This document shows positions 10,788 to 23,400 of a DNA stretch of 64,000 nt, in pieces. The translations under genes and the position numbers were made by a program. Position 1 is the stretch's first letter. Every line of letters starts with the position of its first letter. The notes under the pieces were generated by a model. It saw only the letters and a program-made list of their open reading frames with translations, had not been told where the DNA came from and made no database searches. The stretch comes from Neurospora tetrasperma FGSC 2508 (taxonomy: Eukaryota; Ascomycota; Sordariomycetes; Sordariales; Sordariaceae), in the NCBI RefSeq assembly GCF_000213175.1, contig NW_009799179.1, positions 1,251,713 through 1,315,712 on the forward strand, read 5' to 3'.

Positions 10788-13700
10788 TTATTCCATCCCC
10801 CTCACCGACCCTCTTACCGACCCCCTGCCTGACGACGGGGTAACATCACCCGCGAACCTCGCCCTAGGAGCATGTCCAACCGCCTGCAAAGAAGGATTAC
10901 CGGTCGAGCCTAGGCCACTTCCAAAGTGATGCCAGCAATTAGGTGCTTGGAGGATATACCTATAATCACAAGAAACGGAGAGTATCCAAGGATGTGTCAG
11001 CCAATTTAAACGTCCATCACCACCGACCACAGATATTCAGCTTCTCCGTGCGAACATTATTAAACCAACCCCCTCAACAAGACCAACCTCCCATCCCTCC
11101 TCACAACCAAGCACGAGAACCTTGCAGGACCAAAAAGCACATACCTAGCCATAGCCTCTCGAAACCGACTCTTATACTCCTTCGGACTCGTCACCGTCGG
11201 CCGATTCCTCCCTCCCCCCGCAAACCCCCTATCTTTGATCCAGCTTTCGAGGCGTTTGTCCCACGTCCAGGTGCGAATGCAATCAATCATGCCCACCACC
11301 AGCTCCTTCTTGTTCTCCTCGACGGCGATCATCAACGAGTAATCCATCACGTTTTGGCGAGCGAGGAAAAGCGTATCGTTCCATACCGATGCGCGCAGGA
11401 GCCGTTTGGAGTGCTCCCGTGCGAAGAGAGGGGATTCCCAGATGTACTCGACCATGTTTTCGTCCAACAAAACTTCGTTTTGTTCGCCGGTTGATTGGAT
11501 CTTTCTATTGCGCATGGACCCCTTGAGGTCGAACGTGCGGGTTGGTGAGCGGTCGTAGAACAAATTCTCCATGAGAAGCAGGTCAAGTTTGACTTCCGTG
11601 TTGGTGATGGGGTTTTTGATGATTACTTGGAAGAAACCCAACATCTTGGCGATGACGGAGGGGAGTTCATGAAACAGGGCTTGGGCCATAAACTCAAAGT
11701 AGACGGGCGCAAAACCGAGAAAGGCGGAGGTCTCGACGGGAGAAAGCGATTTCATGACGAGTCGGTCGTCGAGAGTCTTGAGGAAGACCGATTTGGTCTT
11801 GCCGCCTTTGGAGTCCCATTTGAGACAGCGAGAGAGCGATTCGACAATGCGGTCGCCGACGCCGCATTTGCGTCGTAACGCGTCGAATTGCTCGGCGAAG
11901 AAGATCTTGCAGGTGAACTTGCCGGAGCCTTCCATGAATTGGAACTTGAGGTGGGTGCCAAAGGGGCGGAGCATGCTCTGTTCTAGTTCGGCTTCGCTGA
12001 GGTCTGGACCGGCGCCGCCGCTCTTAATCTCCAGCATGCCGCTGTCACTGCTCTCTTCGAAATCCTGGGACGCTGGCTCTTGCTGTTGCTCTTTCTGCTG
12101 CCTTTGTGATTGTTGCTGCTGCTGGGTTCTCCTAGAGTTCCTTCGAATGTTTCGAAGTTGGATATGGTAATCCGTGGAGTTCATCGCAAAGGCCACAACC
12201 GAACTTGGCTCGTCTTCTCTGACAATCACGTTTGAGTCTGTAAACATGTGGTCGGTTGAATTGTAAGGGTAGTCAAGCGTAGGCCATCCACTGGCGGAGC
12301 GTTCGGCCCAGAAGTTGGTGAGCATTGTCATGAGACTCTTCCTTTGATGCTTCGGCAGCTCTTCAGGTATTTCCTCACTTGGCTCGATGGATGCAGCAAG
12401 GTCCCTCACATCGGTCGGGATATCGTCATACGTATATGATGACCGGTCGGCATCACTATCTGCACCTTCACCATCGGAGTCAGCTTCACTCTCGTGTTGT
12501 TCTTCGTCTCCCTCCGCTTCATGGTTCCCATCTTGATGGGTATGCTCTTGAGATGGGATCTCGATCGACGAAGTGCGGCCATGGTCTGCAGACAATCTGG
12601 CAGAATCCCCTTGGATTTGATCCGATGGAAAGGAGCCCTCTATTGGTCTTCTGTCTTTCGAGTCCTTGTCACCAGGATGGCCCTCTTCCGCGGTACCGGG
12701 TTCTTGAACGGCCTGGTCGACATCCTCGTAAATCTCCACGATAGCCTTGGTTGTTGAACGTGGCAGATATGCACGAGGAAAAGACATCTTGGCTTGCCGC
12801 TCTCTCTTGTCCTTGATCCGCTCCTTCTCAAACTCTCGACTCAACTCCTCAAAGTGACGTGCAAGAGTGAACACCTTCGAATTCCTATGTCGATAGCGTG
12901 GGATGGCAGAAGGGCGGATCTTCATCCCAAGGAACTTCTTATCTCCCTTGGCAGATGAGCCGTCCCCTGTTGCCCGTGCGAGATCACCCGGCTCTGGCAT
13001 CTTATGCTCCTTAGCCTTCGGGATAGCGGACTGGAGCTTCGGAATAACTCCCACCGGCTGCGAAATGGCCCGTGTTAAGGGAGGCGATAACGCCAAACCC
13101 GCCTTACGAGATGACGTGCGCTCCGGTACAATGGGCCTGTAACCTTCCATCGAACCCTCGCCGCCCGCAGCATGGGTAGTAGCCTCAGGCATGGCTACAT
13201 GTTGTTCTCGGCGCTTGGGTTCCATCATCTCTGCCAGAGACGACTCATGAGGCGCTTCGTTAACTTTTGAGAGAGATGTTGGTTGTTGTGTGGGGGCTGC
13301 GGGCGCAACAATCGGCGTTGGCTCATTGACGGTGACCTTTGCTGCTTCGAGGACGGGATCCCCCTTCCTAAGGAGCGTGGGCGAGGATGCAGTTGCAAGG
13401 TCAAGATGCTCAACTCCATCCAGGATGGAGCCGGCCTCTTCTACTGCTTCCTCCCTCACCACAGGAATAGGTTTGGTCGCTGAAGACACTGGAGAATGCG
13501 TCTTGGGACTGGGGCCTTCATCTTCCGTTGGCTGCGATGGCTTTTCTTTCACCTCAATTTCGCTGGCGTTGACATGGGAGTGAGTTATCTCAGGCTTCTC
13601 CCCAAGTTCAGCACCTGAGGATCCAGATTTTGGGTCAAACATCTTCTTCAGCTGGATGATAGTCAACTGACGAACATCTTTGTCCGAAAGGAAGTCGGCC

Positions 13701-16700
13701 TCAAATTTAGTGAATGCGACGTCCCATTCAGTAGCTCTCTCAGCCATCTGACGTATGACTCCGTTCATGGGAAGAACCTCGTAGTACTTTGAGCCCATGT
13801 AGGCATCCTGGAGGTCCTGAATCAGCTCGGCCTGATCCTCTTGTGCCTTCTTTGTCATTCTTTCCACCTCAGCCTTGCAATGCTCCGTTTTCTCCGGCAA
13901 GACGCTATCGATTCTGATGCTCTTCAGCCTGGCTTTTACGGAGTTGATGAAGCGGTTCCAGCGCTCTTCGGCCTTGAGAAAGACTTGATTTTTCAACTCC
14001 AGATCATGGTCAACCTTCCAGGTGATACGAGATCTAGGTACAATGATTTCGTACAAGTCGATCGGGTCGTAGTGTATCCTGACGGCAATGTCGCGGTATA
14101 GGTAGTAAAAGAACCGAACATGGTCTTTTTTATGATCGTGAGGACATCCTGTCTCAGGATGAAGGCGTAGACCACGGCTCCAGAAAGACAGTTCCAGATA
14201 CTTTGCGAAAGAATACTTCCAGGTGCTTACTGACATGGGCATCAGTCCGAAATGTTTGTTGCATAACTTGCAGTAATTCCACATGCAGATGCCGGTGCCA
14301 TCTTGCCAACCATCCCTTTCGTGCGGTTTCTCGGGGAAGTTCTCTGGCCATTTTGGCTTGTCCTCCACCATGACAGTAATTCGCGCGTTTTCGTGAACAT
14401 ATGTCTGGTAATGCTCAAACATCTTTCGGTCGCATCCATTGGAGTGGCAGATTGAGTCGGCGCTTTCGCAAACGTCCTCTATGTACTGCCCCAGGGTGCA
14501 ATCTTGGTACATTCCACTAAGTGGGTCTGGATTCTCCTTGTAGAACTCAAAGGCGACCACGCTGGGCTCCGTGCATGGAACTTGGGTCACGTTGCATGTG
14601 ACTGAGTACAGAATAACGATGCTCTGATGGGAGTATGGATCGAACAGGTCGAGGCTTCCCTGAATATAATTCTCCCATTGTCTGGTTTGGGTTTGATAGT
14701 TGTACAAGGCCTTGTCGTATTCCGCATCATGGACAGCATGGAGCACCTCCATGATGTGGCGCGGTGCCTTTTGGCCAAGTTCATGCACCATTTCAGGCTT
14801 GATAAGCTGAAATTGCCTAGGCTGAGGCTCACTCTTCTCGCTTTCTCCGAGTTCTTCGACGATGTCCTGGTCACGAAGGCGTTTGAGATACACCAGACGC
14901 CTCTCCTGCTCTCGGGCTTTCATGAGCAGGTAAGGTTGAGTGAACTTGACGAAGGGTGACGCAGAGAGAATTCTGGTCTCATATTTGGCTACCATGTCAC
15001 CATAATATGTCGGCATAGGCAAGTTTTCCGCACCTTGACCTTCATGGGTTTCTGACTCAGCGCGAAGCAATTCCTCCTCAGTCTCTTCCTTGATCGACGA
15101 GCTGGTGTCGAGGGCGGCGGCTGAATGTTCCTCAGCCGAATTTATGCTCCCGACAGGTCTAGCAGTCGCTTGAGATGGTTCTAAAGACTGATCATGTTCA
15201 GAGATGTGGTGGATCACGCTGTGAGGGGAATTTTTCCCAGTCTGCGCGCTTGGAGTAGCTGACGACGGGTCTTGACTGCCGTTACTCAGGAGCTTCGTAG
15301 TTGATCGTGGAGGGGACTCGAGCTCTTCAGGCACAAAAACAAATTCATCGCGCATAAGACAGGATTCGAGCTTTAGGTTGTAAACCACATAAACCATGAA
15401 CTCGGTGATTCTCTTCATGCGGGACAGAATCTCTGTCGACCCGCCGCGAAGAGCAATAGTACAGCCGCGCTCTTTTGGGCAGCCAGAGATGAAAATGTAC
15501 GTCTTCTTCCTGCCTTTGAGCTCCTTGTTGACGAAGGTCTTGACTTCAAAGCTTTGGCAGGTTCCGACGTGCGCACCCAAGCTTAGCATATCCATGGATG
15601 AGATGATGGGAATATTGGCAATTCTGGAGACAGCCTCGATGACTGACGGCTTGACGTTATACACGACCGCAACTTCGGCTTCCGAGAGATATTGTAAAGC
15701 CACGCCAGAAACGTTCTTTTCGACGAGCAACACCCGAGGCTCGAGGTTCAGGATTCGGTTCACCACCATCCTCAAATACTCCTTTTCCTGCTCTATGACC
15801 GGCTGCAAGCTCATAAAATGCTGCTCCTGGTGCCGCTGATACTCGATGGGAAAAGTGATGATGACGATTTTGGGATTCTCGATCTTGCGGGGCATGGTCT
15901 TGAGGGCCAAGTTCTTGGAAAAGACGACTCCATGGACGTAAGCAGTATCGCCAGGTTTGCCGCCAGGTATCTTTTTCAGCTTGATCCAGTGGCGAATGTC
16001 CATGTCATCTCCGTTACGGACATCCGGATCAACGTCATCGGCACATCTATCAAGGATTGGGATGAGGGCCTTTTCCCACGCTGCAGGGTTGGGGATTTCT
16101 GCATCGTTCAAAAGCTGCCGGAAAAGCTTCTTGACGTGGTTCATGCTTATGGGGTTTAATCCACCGGCTGATGACCTGCCCTCGAAGTAAGAATCCCTTC
16201 TACTGAGTGCAGATGCTTCGACAACTCCAGGATTATCCCAGAGAGACAAGGCGTCAGCTGAAGCACCCGGGTTTAGCATCATGCTAAAGATGCCAGATCT
16301 TGGGCGAGGTGACCGCAGCGGATGGCCCGTGACACTTGCAGTGCTGAGATTTCTCTTTCGGGTTGGCCGGGTGTGGAGAGAGAGAGTTGGTAAGCCAGTA
16401 TCTTCGTGGCCTCTGCTGGTATAACTAAGTCCGCTGATGCTCTTCTCGCCGTGACGGAACCGATGTTTTCTGTTTGCAGCATTCATAAAGGCACCCATGC
16501 TTGTTTTGTCGGGATCGAGGCTGGCCGCTGGCACATCATTGCTGTTCATGGTTGCAAATATGCTACTCATTTGTTCGTCATCAGTTGACTCGTCCGACAT
16601 GTAAGGGGCAAGTTCTGGATCAATGATATTGTCGTCATGGAAGGCGCTGAGCTTGGATTTCCTCCCAAGGTCTTCGCTAGCAGGCTTGCGAAACGGTGCC

Positions 16701-18646
16701 CTATCGTCAGTCGCAGAAGACTTGAACCTAGTCAAGAAGGTATGTTTTGAATGAAGCCTGCGATGACTAGATGATTGCGGTCGGCCCGCCGCGAGTGATC
16801 TCAGCGACCGAGATGATCCGGGGCGGCTGAGCTGTGGCATATCAATCTCCAGAACGGCCGAGTGACGATTGCTGTCGCCAACTCGGCGTGTGGCCGGAAT
16901 CGCCATCATTGGTGTCTTGGCCGACCTTGTGTCATTTGCTTGCTCCGTTCGCTCCGCAATACTAACCTCATCATCAGCCTGAGGTCGAGCAAGAGCAAGA
17001 GGAGGCGGCTTAGTCTGGTTGGGACGAAAGATGGCGGGCAAGAAGGGCTCATCCGCCGAATCATCTGAGCCGCTTTCATAGCGGCGGTTTATGACCTCCA
17101 AGCAATTCTTGCAGACGCGAAGCGTTCCCTGGACGCCAAACTTCTGTCCTGAAATGGTAGAGGTGCATTTTGAACAGAAGATGCAGCCACACGTGCGGCA
17201 GTGGTGCTTGCGCCGAAAGGCAGTAAATGGGCTCCCGCAGGCAAAGCATTCTTTGGTGGTTTCGTCTTTCATCCAGAACTCTTTGCTGAGGACCTGCTTC
17301 TTCATCATTTCTAGTCTAGCATTGACGACCTCGGGGGCTCCTTCGTTTGTCGTGGTGCCTGGGATTTTCATTGCTCCAGATTGCAACCTCTGTGGTTTGA
17401 CATTGTGAGTAAATGAGTCATGATAGATAGTGCTGTGAGCCGATGTGCTAATGGGACTTGGCTGTGCCTTGCCAGGTTCCATGGACGAGGACCTGGAATG
17501 GCTATGAACTCTGGACTGGCTTATGCGGTCAATAATGGCAGGCCTTCGCTTGACTTGAGTGGTCTCAGACAAGCGCGAGGAGGCAGAGGAGATGCACACG
17601 TCTGGTATAGGCCCAGAAGGGCTCATGGGACTGTTGATGCCTCCGTCGATACTCACAGCGTCCTCCATTCTACTGCGCGCCAAAGCGGCCGTCGTGGTAT
17701 CTACACTTGTTCTCACGGCAATGCTAGGCGACGTGGATCCGTCACCATGTCTGCTGATGCTCCGCCGGCTAGAACCCCAACTTGAGGGCTCATCGAGGTG
17801 TTTGGCAGGACCCCTAGAGCTGTCTCTTTCGAGAGACCCTTTTCCCATGAAGGGGGCAACGGTAGGGCTGGCCGCGGTTGACTGGGGCGTCCTTCCCGTC
17901 CTCGGAATTGTCTGTGCGCTTGAGTTTCCGGTCTTGAGGCTCGGCAGCGTACCAAGTGATGGTCTGGTTGTCTGTGGGGGGGACTGGAGGTCTGCTGGAA
18001 TGGTGGTTGGCGAAATTGGAGATGTGCCAGTAGACACAGCGGTTGGGATCTCAAGAGAGGCGGGCCCGTCAAAGGCATGCCTTGCTTCAAAGGGTGATTT
18101 TGCATCGAAGGGCGACTTTGTATCAAAGGGCGACTTTGTATCAAAAAGCGACTTGATGGACGAACCGTCTCCCTTTGGAGGGGAGGCAACCGATATCTTG
18201 GTGCTACTGTTGTTGGGGCTATTGGGAATCGGGCTCTTGAGATTTTTGGGCGTGGCATCCTGGGTGTTAGTAGAACTTTCAGCCTCCTGGGCGGAAGGTT
18301 TCCCTGCCACCCCGACAACCTCCTTTAAACGGCTGTAGAGACCACTCAAGCCTTGCTGTACCAAGTCACCCGTAGTTCCTTTTTTCTCGGCAACAGGCAC
18401 AGTAGGTGGAGGTGGCGGGGCGAAATCATTGAAGGTGGTCAGGACCCCAGATTGGCTTGCTGTATTGTGAATTCGGTCAAGAGTGTGAGCGAGCTGTTCC
18501 TGGTTGACATGAGAGGAGATAGAGAGGGCGGCCATGGAGTCGCGACGGCCGCCCGGATAATCGGACTCGGAGGAATGATCGCCATTGTTGGAGCGCGAAA
18601 GGGGACCAAGGGGAAGCTTGAATGGCCTATGTGAGCTGGAAGCCAT
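10788..18646 (-). CDS. fab1: FAB1/PIKfyve-type phosphatidylinositol-3-phosphate 5-kinase
   Basis: Makes PtdIns(3,5)P2 from PtdIns3P on endosome and vacuole membranes, controlling vacuole size, acidification and membrane recycling. Two exons are inferred: 18646-11145 and 10959-10788, giving 2557 residues. The intron (10960-11144, 185 nt, GTATGT donor, GCTGAC branch) restores the family C-terminus YILQAPNCWHHF; reading through it instead gives an unrelated 28-residue tail. Domains: disordered N-terminus; FYVE zinc finger at about 458-525 with RRKHHCRTCG; TCP-1/CCT-like domain at about 880-1095; conserved cysteine-rich region at about 1350-1535; long acidic disordered linker with a glutamine-rich stretch; PIP kinase domain from about 2120 with GGKTKSVFLKT, VMKSL, FDLKGSMRNRK and MIDCIRTW. 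Odd points are a fourfold hexapeptide repeat near residue 165-190 and MID in place of the usual IID. Divergent from CFT1. Confidence 0.97.
18084..18155 (-). repeat. 18-bp tandem repeat inside FAB1
   Basis: Four adjoining 18-bp units, imperfect, encoding hexapeptides of the form SPFDTK, SPFDAK and SPFEAR in the disordered N-terminus of FAB1. Units are in frame, so copy-number change would keep the protein intact. Likely variable between strains. Confidence 0.85.
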
Positions 18647-20432
18647 CTCGGCGGAAATAGCTGACCAACAGACGGAACTGACGACAAAGATGTCGTTGCT
18701 ATTCCAGGAGGCGAAGAGGGTCGGAAATCATTCTTTATCAAGTGGACAAGGTGACGTCGAGCAGGCGGGTATGGTCATGGGCAGTGGTGGATGGGCCGGT
18801 CAATCGCAAAAGGGTATAAAGGCGGGACACGAAGGCGGCAGACGTGACATGGAATGGTTTATATCTTGGATGGGTTGAATGGCCTGATAGCCGATTCTGG
18901 CGCCGTCTAGCTCAGGTTTCGTCTTGACTCTCTGGTTGTTGTTTGGGTGTCTAGCGATGGTTTGCCCCGCGGCCTAGCCTAGCCTTGTAGGTCATAGGTT
19001 TGTCGTTATCTAAGAGGGGACCAATGGAAAAAGAATAAAGAACCTATCAGATGGGTTAGCTTGGGTTGGTTGGTCAAGGTTTCCCGCTTTCATCAAGACC
19101 CCAGCTGTTGGGCCGCCTTGTTGGGTGGTGATTGTGTGACGTGAAGAGTGAAGACTCACAGCAGGTTGAGAAAGAAATGGACTTTGACGGTCAGCCAGCT
19201 GCCAGCCCAGTGGAACGGGAGGAAAAAAAAAAGTGACAAGTTGAAGTCGCAGTGGTACGGATGGAATCGTGGAGAAGATCAATCAATAGTAGCCGGATGA
19301 CGTGGGGTGCATCAGACAAGGGGGCACACCCAGTCAGTCAGTCAGGAATCGGATCTGGAAAAGAAGGGTCCAGCAAGGTACGAAGGTAAGGTGTGTATCC
19401 CGCCTCAAATATTTCACATGTTGCTGGCAAAAGTAAATATTGAAGGACGTTGTTGTTTGGTTGGGCGGGAAGAAGTGCAGGATGGCCACTGGTTAGCCAA
19501 AGTCGTCAGGGTAGGCACCACTCCGGCTCGCTTAGGTAGTTCGGTTGAGATGGATTGTTGTGTTGTCAGTGGTAAGTAAGCGATCATGTGGGAAAATCAT
19601 AGGTAACGAGATTCAAGTTCAGGCACCGGCGGGCCGCCCAGATGGATGTTTGAATCCCGTCTGCGTCTCGGCGTCTACCGTCAATGTCGTCTCCAGCGGG
19701 ATCTCTTGATAGTTATAAGAGGCAGGCAAACTTTCAGTTGTGGTTGGAGACTGAGAGCCCCTCTGACACTGTTGCCCGCCCGGGAATGTCAACCCAAACG
19801 TATGGCGTCACAGGGGTTGGTTGGCTGATTTTGCTGTGTACAATAATGTCTCACGTTACGGCTACACATTGTGCTGTACTACGGTAATATCTTGTTGAGA
19901 ACTTATGTGTGGTCTGGTCCAGAACGTTGGGGGTCGGGTCTGAGCTTCTGCTTTCTCACCTAACGGCGGCCAGCTGCCCCTGGCGGCCGTCACACAGATC
20001 TGACACTGGCAATTCCCTTGCTCTACTGTGTAGTGTGTGCTGTACGCAGTACCTACGTACCTCCAGTCCGACTCGACTGGCTCTCCAACTCGATCAATGC
20101 TTGGCGCACCTCCAGCGTTACCTACCACTGGAGGTCATTGCAGCCAATCAGTCGCGACGCGCATTGGGACAATCATTTGGAGGTCCCGGTCGGTGTTGAC
20201 TTCATGGTCGTCAACTTCTTCTCAATTTGGAACAACTGAGGAATCATATCCTCCATCATCCAGCTCAACATCACACCGCGCATATGGCTGTGTAGCTTCG
20301 TCTTCACTTTCTACAATCATTCTGCAACTGGCGCGCTGACCTTTACCAAAACCATAACAGAAAGCAGTACCATCTGCCGTCAGACTTATTCCGAGCTTCG
20401 TCTAGCATCGACATGCTCCCGACTCCCATACG
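18647..20432. promoter_or_regulatory. Shared divergent promoter interval of FAB1 and CFT1
   Basis: 1786 bp between the start codons of FAB1 (minus) and CFT1 (plus). A TATATAAA-like element on the minus strand lies at 18858-18865, 212 bp upstream of the FAB1 ATG, and TATAAA on the plus strand lies near 18815. Frames inside are short and not protein-like. No binding sites can be assigned by eye. Confidence 0.5.
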
Positions 20433-23400
20433 ATGCAATGCTATACAGAGTTGACGCCGCCTACGGCTGTCACCCATTCAGTAACCCTCCAGCTCGTCCC
20501 TGGTCAGGGCACTAATCTCGCCGTCGCAAAAGCGTCGTTACTCCAGATCTTCAAGACCAAAGTCGTTTCCGCCGAGATCGATACCTACGCTACACTCAAT
20601 GGGACAAATACATCCAGCAAGGCTGCCACGGCCGGCCGCTACGATAGCAGGCTCGTAAACGACGATGACGGCTTTGAGGCCTCGTTCCTGGGAGGAGATA
20701 ATATCGCCGCAAGGGCCGATCGTGCCAACAGCGCCAAGCTGGTTCTTGTTGCCGAGGTCACCCTACCCGGCACCATAACAGGTCTTGCCCGAATCAAGAA
20801 GCCCAGCGGCAGCTCGTCTGGCGGCGCCGACTGCTTGCTCCTTTCCTTCCGCGATGCCCGCCTTAGTCTGGTCGAGTGGAACGTCGAACGCAACACGCTC
20901 GAGACCGTCTCAATCCACTACTACGAAAAAGAGGAGCTCGTAGGAAGTCCGTGGGTCGCGCCACTGCATCAGTATCCCACTCTGTTGGTCGCAGACCCAG
21001 CGAGTAGGTGCGCTGCGCTCAAGTTCAGCGAAAGGAACTTGGCCATATTGCCCTTCAAGCAGCCGGATGAGGACATGGACATGGATAACTGGGATGAAGA
21101 GCTGGACGGCCCCAGGCCCAAAAAGGACCTTTCCGGCGCCGTCGCAAATGGAGCTAGCACTATAGAAGACACACCATATTCACCATCTTTCGTCCTTCGC
21201 CTCTCCAAACTTGAAGCTAGTCTCCTTCATCCTGTGCATCTCGCCTTCCTGCATGAGTATCGAGACCCCACCATTGGTGTCCTGTCCTCCACCAAGACCG
21301 CCTCCAACTCGCTTGGTCACAAGGACCACTTTACATACATGGTCTTCACCCTAGACCTCCAGCAAAGGGCGTCAACCACCATCCTGGCTGTCAATGGCCT
21401 GCCTCAGGATCTCTTTCGTGTTGTCGCCCTTCCGGCACCCGTGGGTGGTGCTCTGCTCGTAGGAGCCAACGAACTCATTCATATTGACCAGTCTGGCAAA
21501 TCAAATGGGATTGCTGTCAACCCCCTTACCAAGCAGACCACCTCTTTTAGTCTTGTCGACCAATCCGACCTGGACCTTCGTCTCGAAGGCTGCGCTATCG
21601 ACGTCTTGGCGGCAGAACTCGGGGAGTTCCTCCTGATTCTTAACGACGGACGCCTGGGGCTCATCACCTTCCGCATCGACGGCCGTACGGTATCGGGCCT
21701 GAGCATCAAGATGCTAGCCCCAGAAGCGGGAGGTAGTGTTATCCAGTCCCGTGTTACTTCGCTGTCCCGGATGGGGAGGTCTACCGTGTTTGTGGGCTCC
21801 GAAGAAGGTGATTCCGTCTTGCTTGGCTGGACTAGGAGACAGGGCCAAACGCAGAAGAGGAAATCGCGAATCCAGGATGCCGATCTGGACTTGGACCTTG
21901 ACGATGAAGATCTCGAGGACGACGACGACGATGACTTGTATGGCGAGGAGTCGACTTCTCCAGAGCAAGCCATGTCCGCCGCCAAAGCCATCAAAAGCGG
22001 AGATCTCAACTTCCGCATCCACGACCGACTCCTGAGCATCGCACCAATACAAAAGATGACATATGGTCAACCCGTCACATTACCCGACAGCGAGGAGGAA
22101 CGAAACTCTGAAGGTGTTCGCAGCGACCTCCAACTGGTCTGTGCCGTGGGACGAGGAAAAGCCAGCGCACTTGCCATCATGAACCTGGCGATACAACCAA
22201 AGATCATTGGAAGATTCGAGTTCCCAGAGGCAAGAGGATTTTGGACAGTGTGTGCCAAGAAGCCCATTCCAAAAACCCTGGTGGGTGATAAGGGCCCCAT
22301 GAACAATGACTACGACACCTCTGGACAGTACCACAAGTTCATGATCGTAGCCAAAGTGGACCTTGACGGGTATGAAACGTCTGATGTGTATGCCCTTACG
22401 GCAGCTGGCTTTGAGAGTCTCACCGGAACAGAATTCGAGCCGGCTGCTGGTTTTACGGTGGAGGCAGGGACCATGGGGAAGGACTCCAGAATTCTCCAAG
22501 TCCTCAAGTCAGAAGTACGCTGCTATGACGGAGGTATGTAAGATCAAAGCTTACGCGACGCCTCAAGTGGCATACTAATAGAACCTCTCTAGACCTGGGG
22601 CTAAGCCAGATTGTGCCTATGCTCGACGAAGAGACAGGAGCGGAACCGCGGGTTCGGACTGCCAGCATTGCTGACCCATTCCTTCTTCTCATTCGGGACG
22701 ACTTTAGCGTGTTCATCGCGGAAATGAGCCCAAAGCTCTTGGAACTTGAAGAGGTTGAGAAGGAGGATCAGATCTTGACCAGCACAAAGTGGTTGGCCGG
22801 ATGCTTGTACACCGACACCTCCGGTGTGTTTGCCGATGAGACGGTGGGCAAGGGAACAAAAGACAATATCCTCATGTTCCTGCTAAGTACCAGCGGTGTT
22901 TTATATGTAAGGACGTCAGGACCTCCACGAACGGATGAAGACATGCTGACGTACTTTACTAGATTTACCGTCTACCTGACTTGACGAAACCAGTTTATGT
23001 GGCGGAAGGGCTTTCTTATATACCACCAGGACTTTCTGCCGACTATGCCGCCAGGAAAGGCACAGCTAAAGAGTCTGTTGCGGAGATCTTGGTTGCTGAT
23101 TTGGGCGACACGACTCACAAATCACCATATCTTATCGTATGTCCTCATAGACCCGTCTTGCCATGACAATAGCTAACCGATAGATGTACAGCTTCGCCAT
23201 GCTAATGATGATCTCACACTATACCAACCCTACCGGCTCAAGGCTACTGCTGGACAGCCTTTCTCAAAATCCCTCTTCTTCCAAAAAGTACCCAACTCAA
23301 CCTTTGCCAAAGCCCCCGAGGAGAAGCCAGTAGACGATGACGAGCCTCACAATGCACAGCGCTTCCTTCCTATGCGGCGCTGCAGCAACATTTCTGGCTA

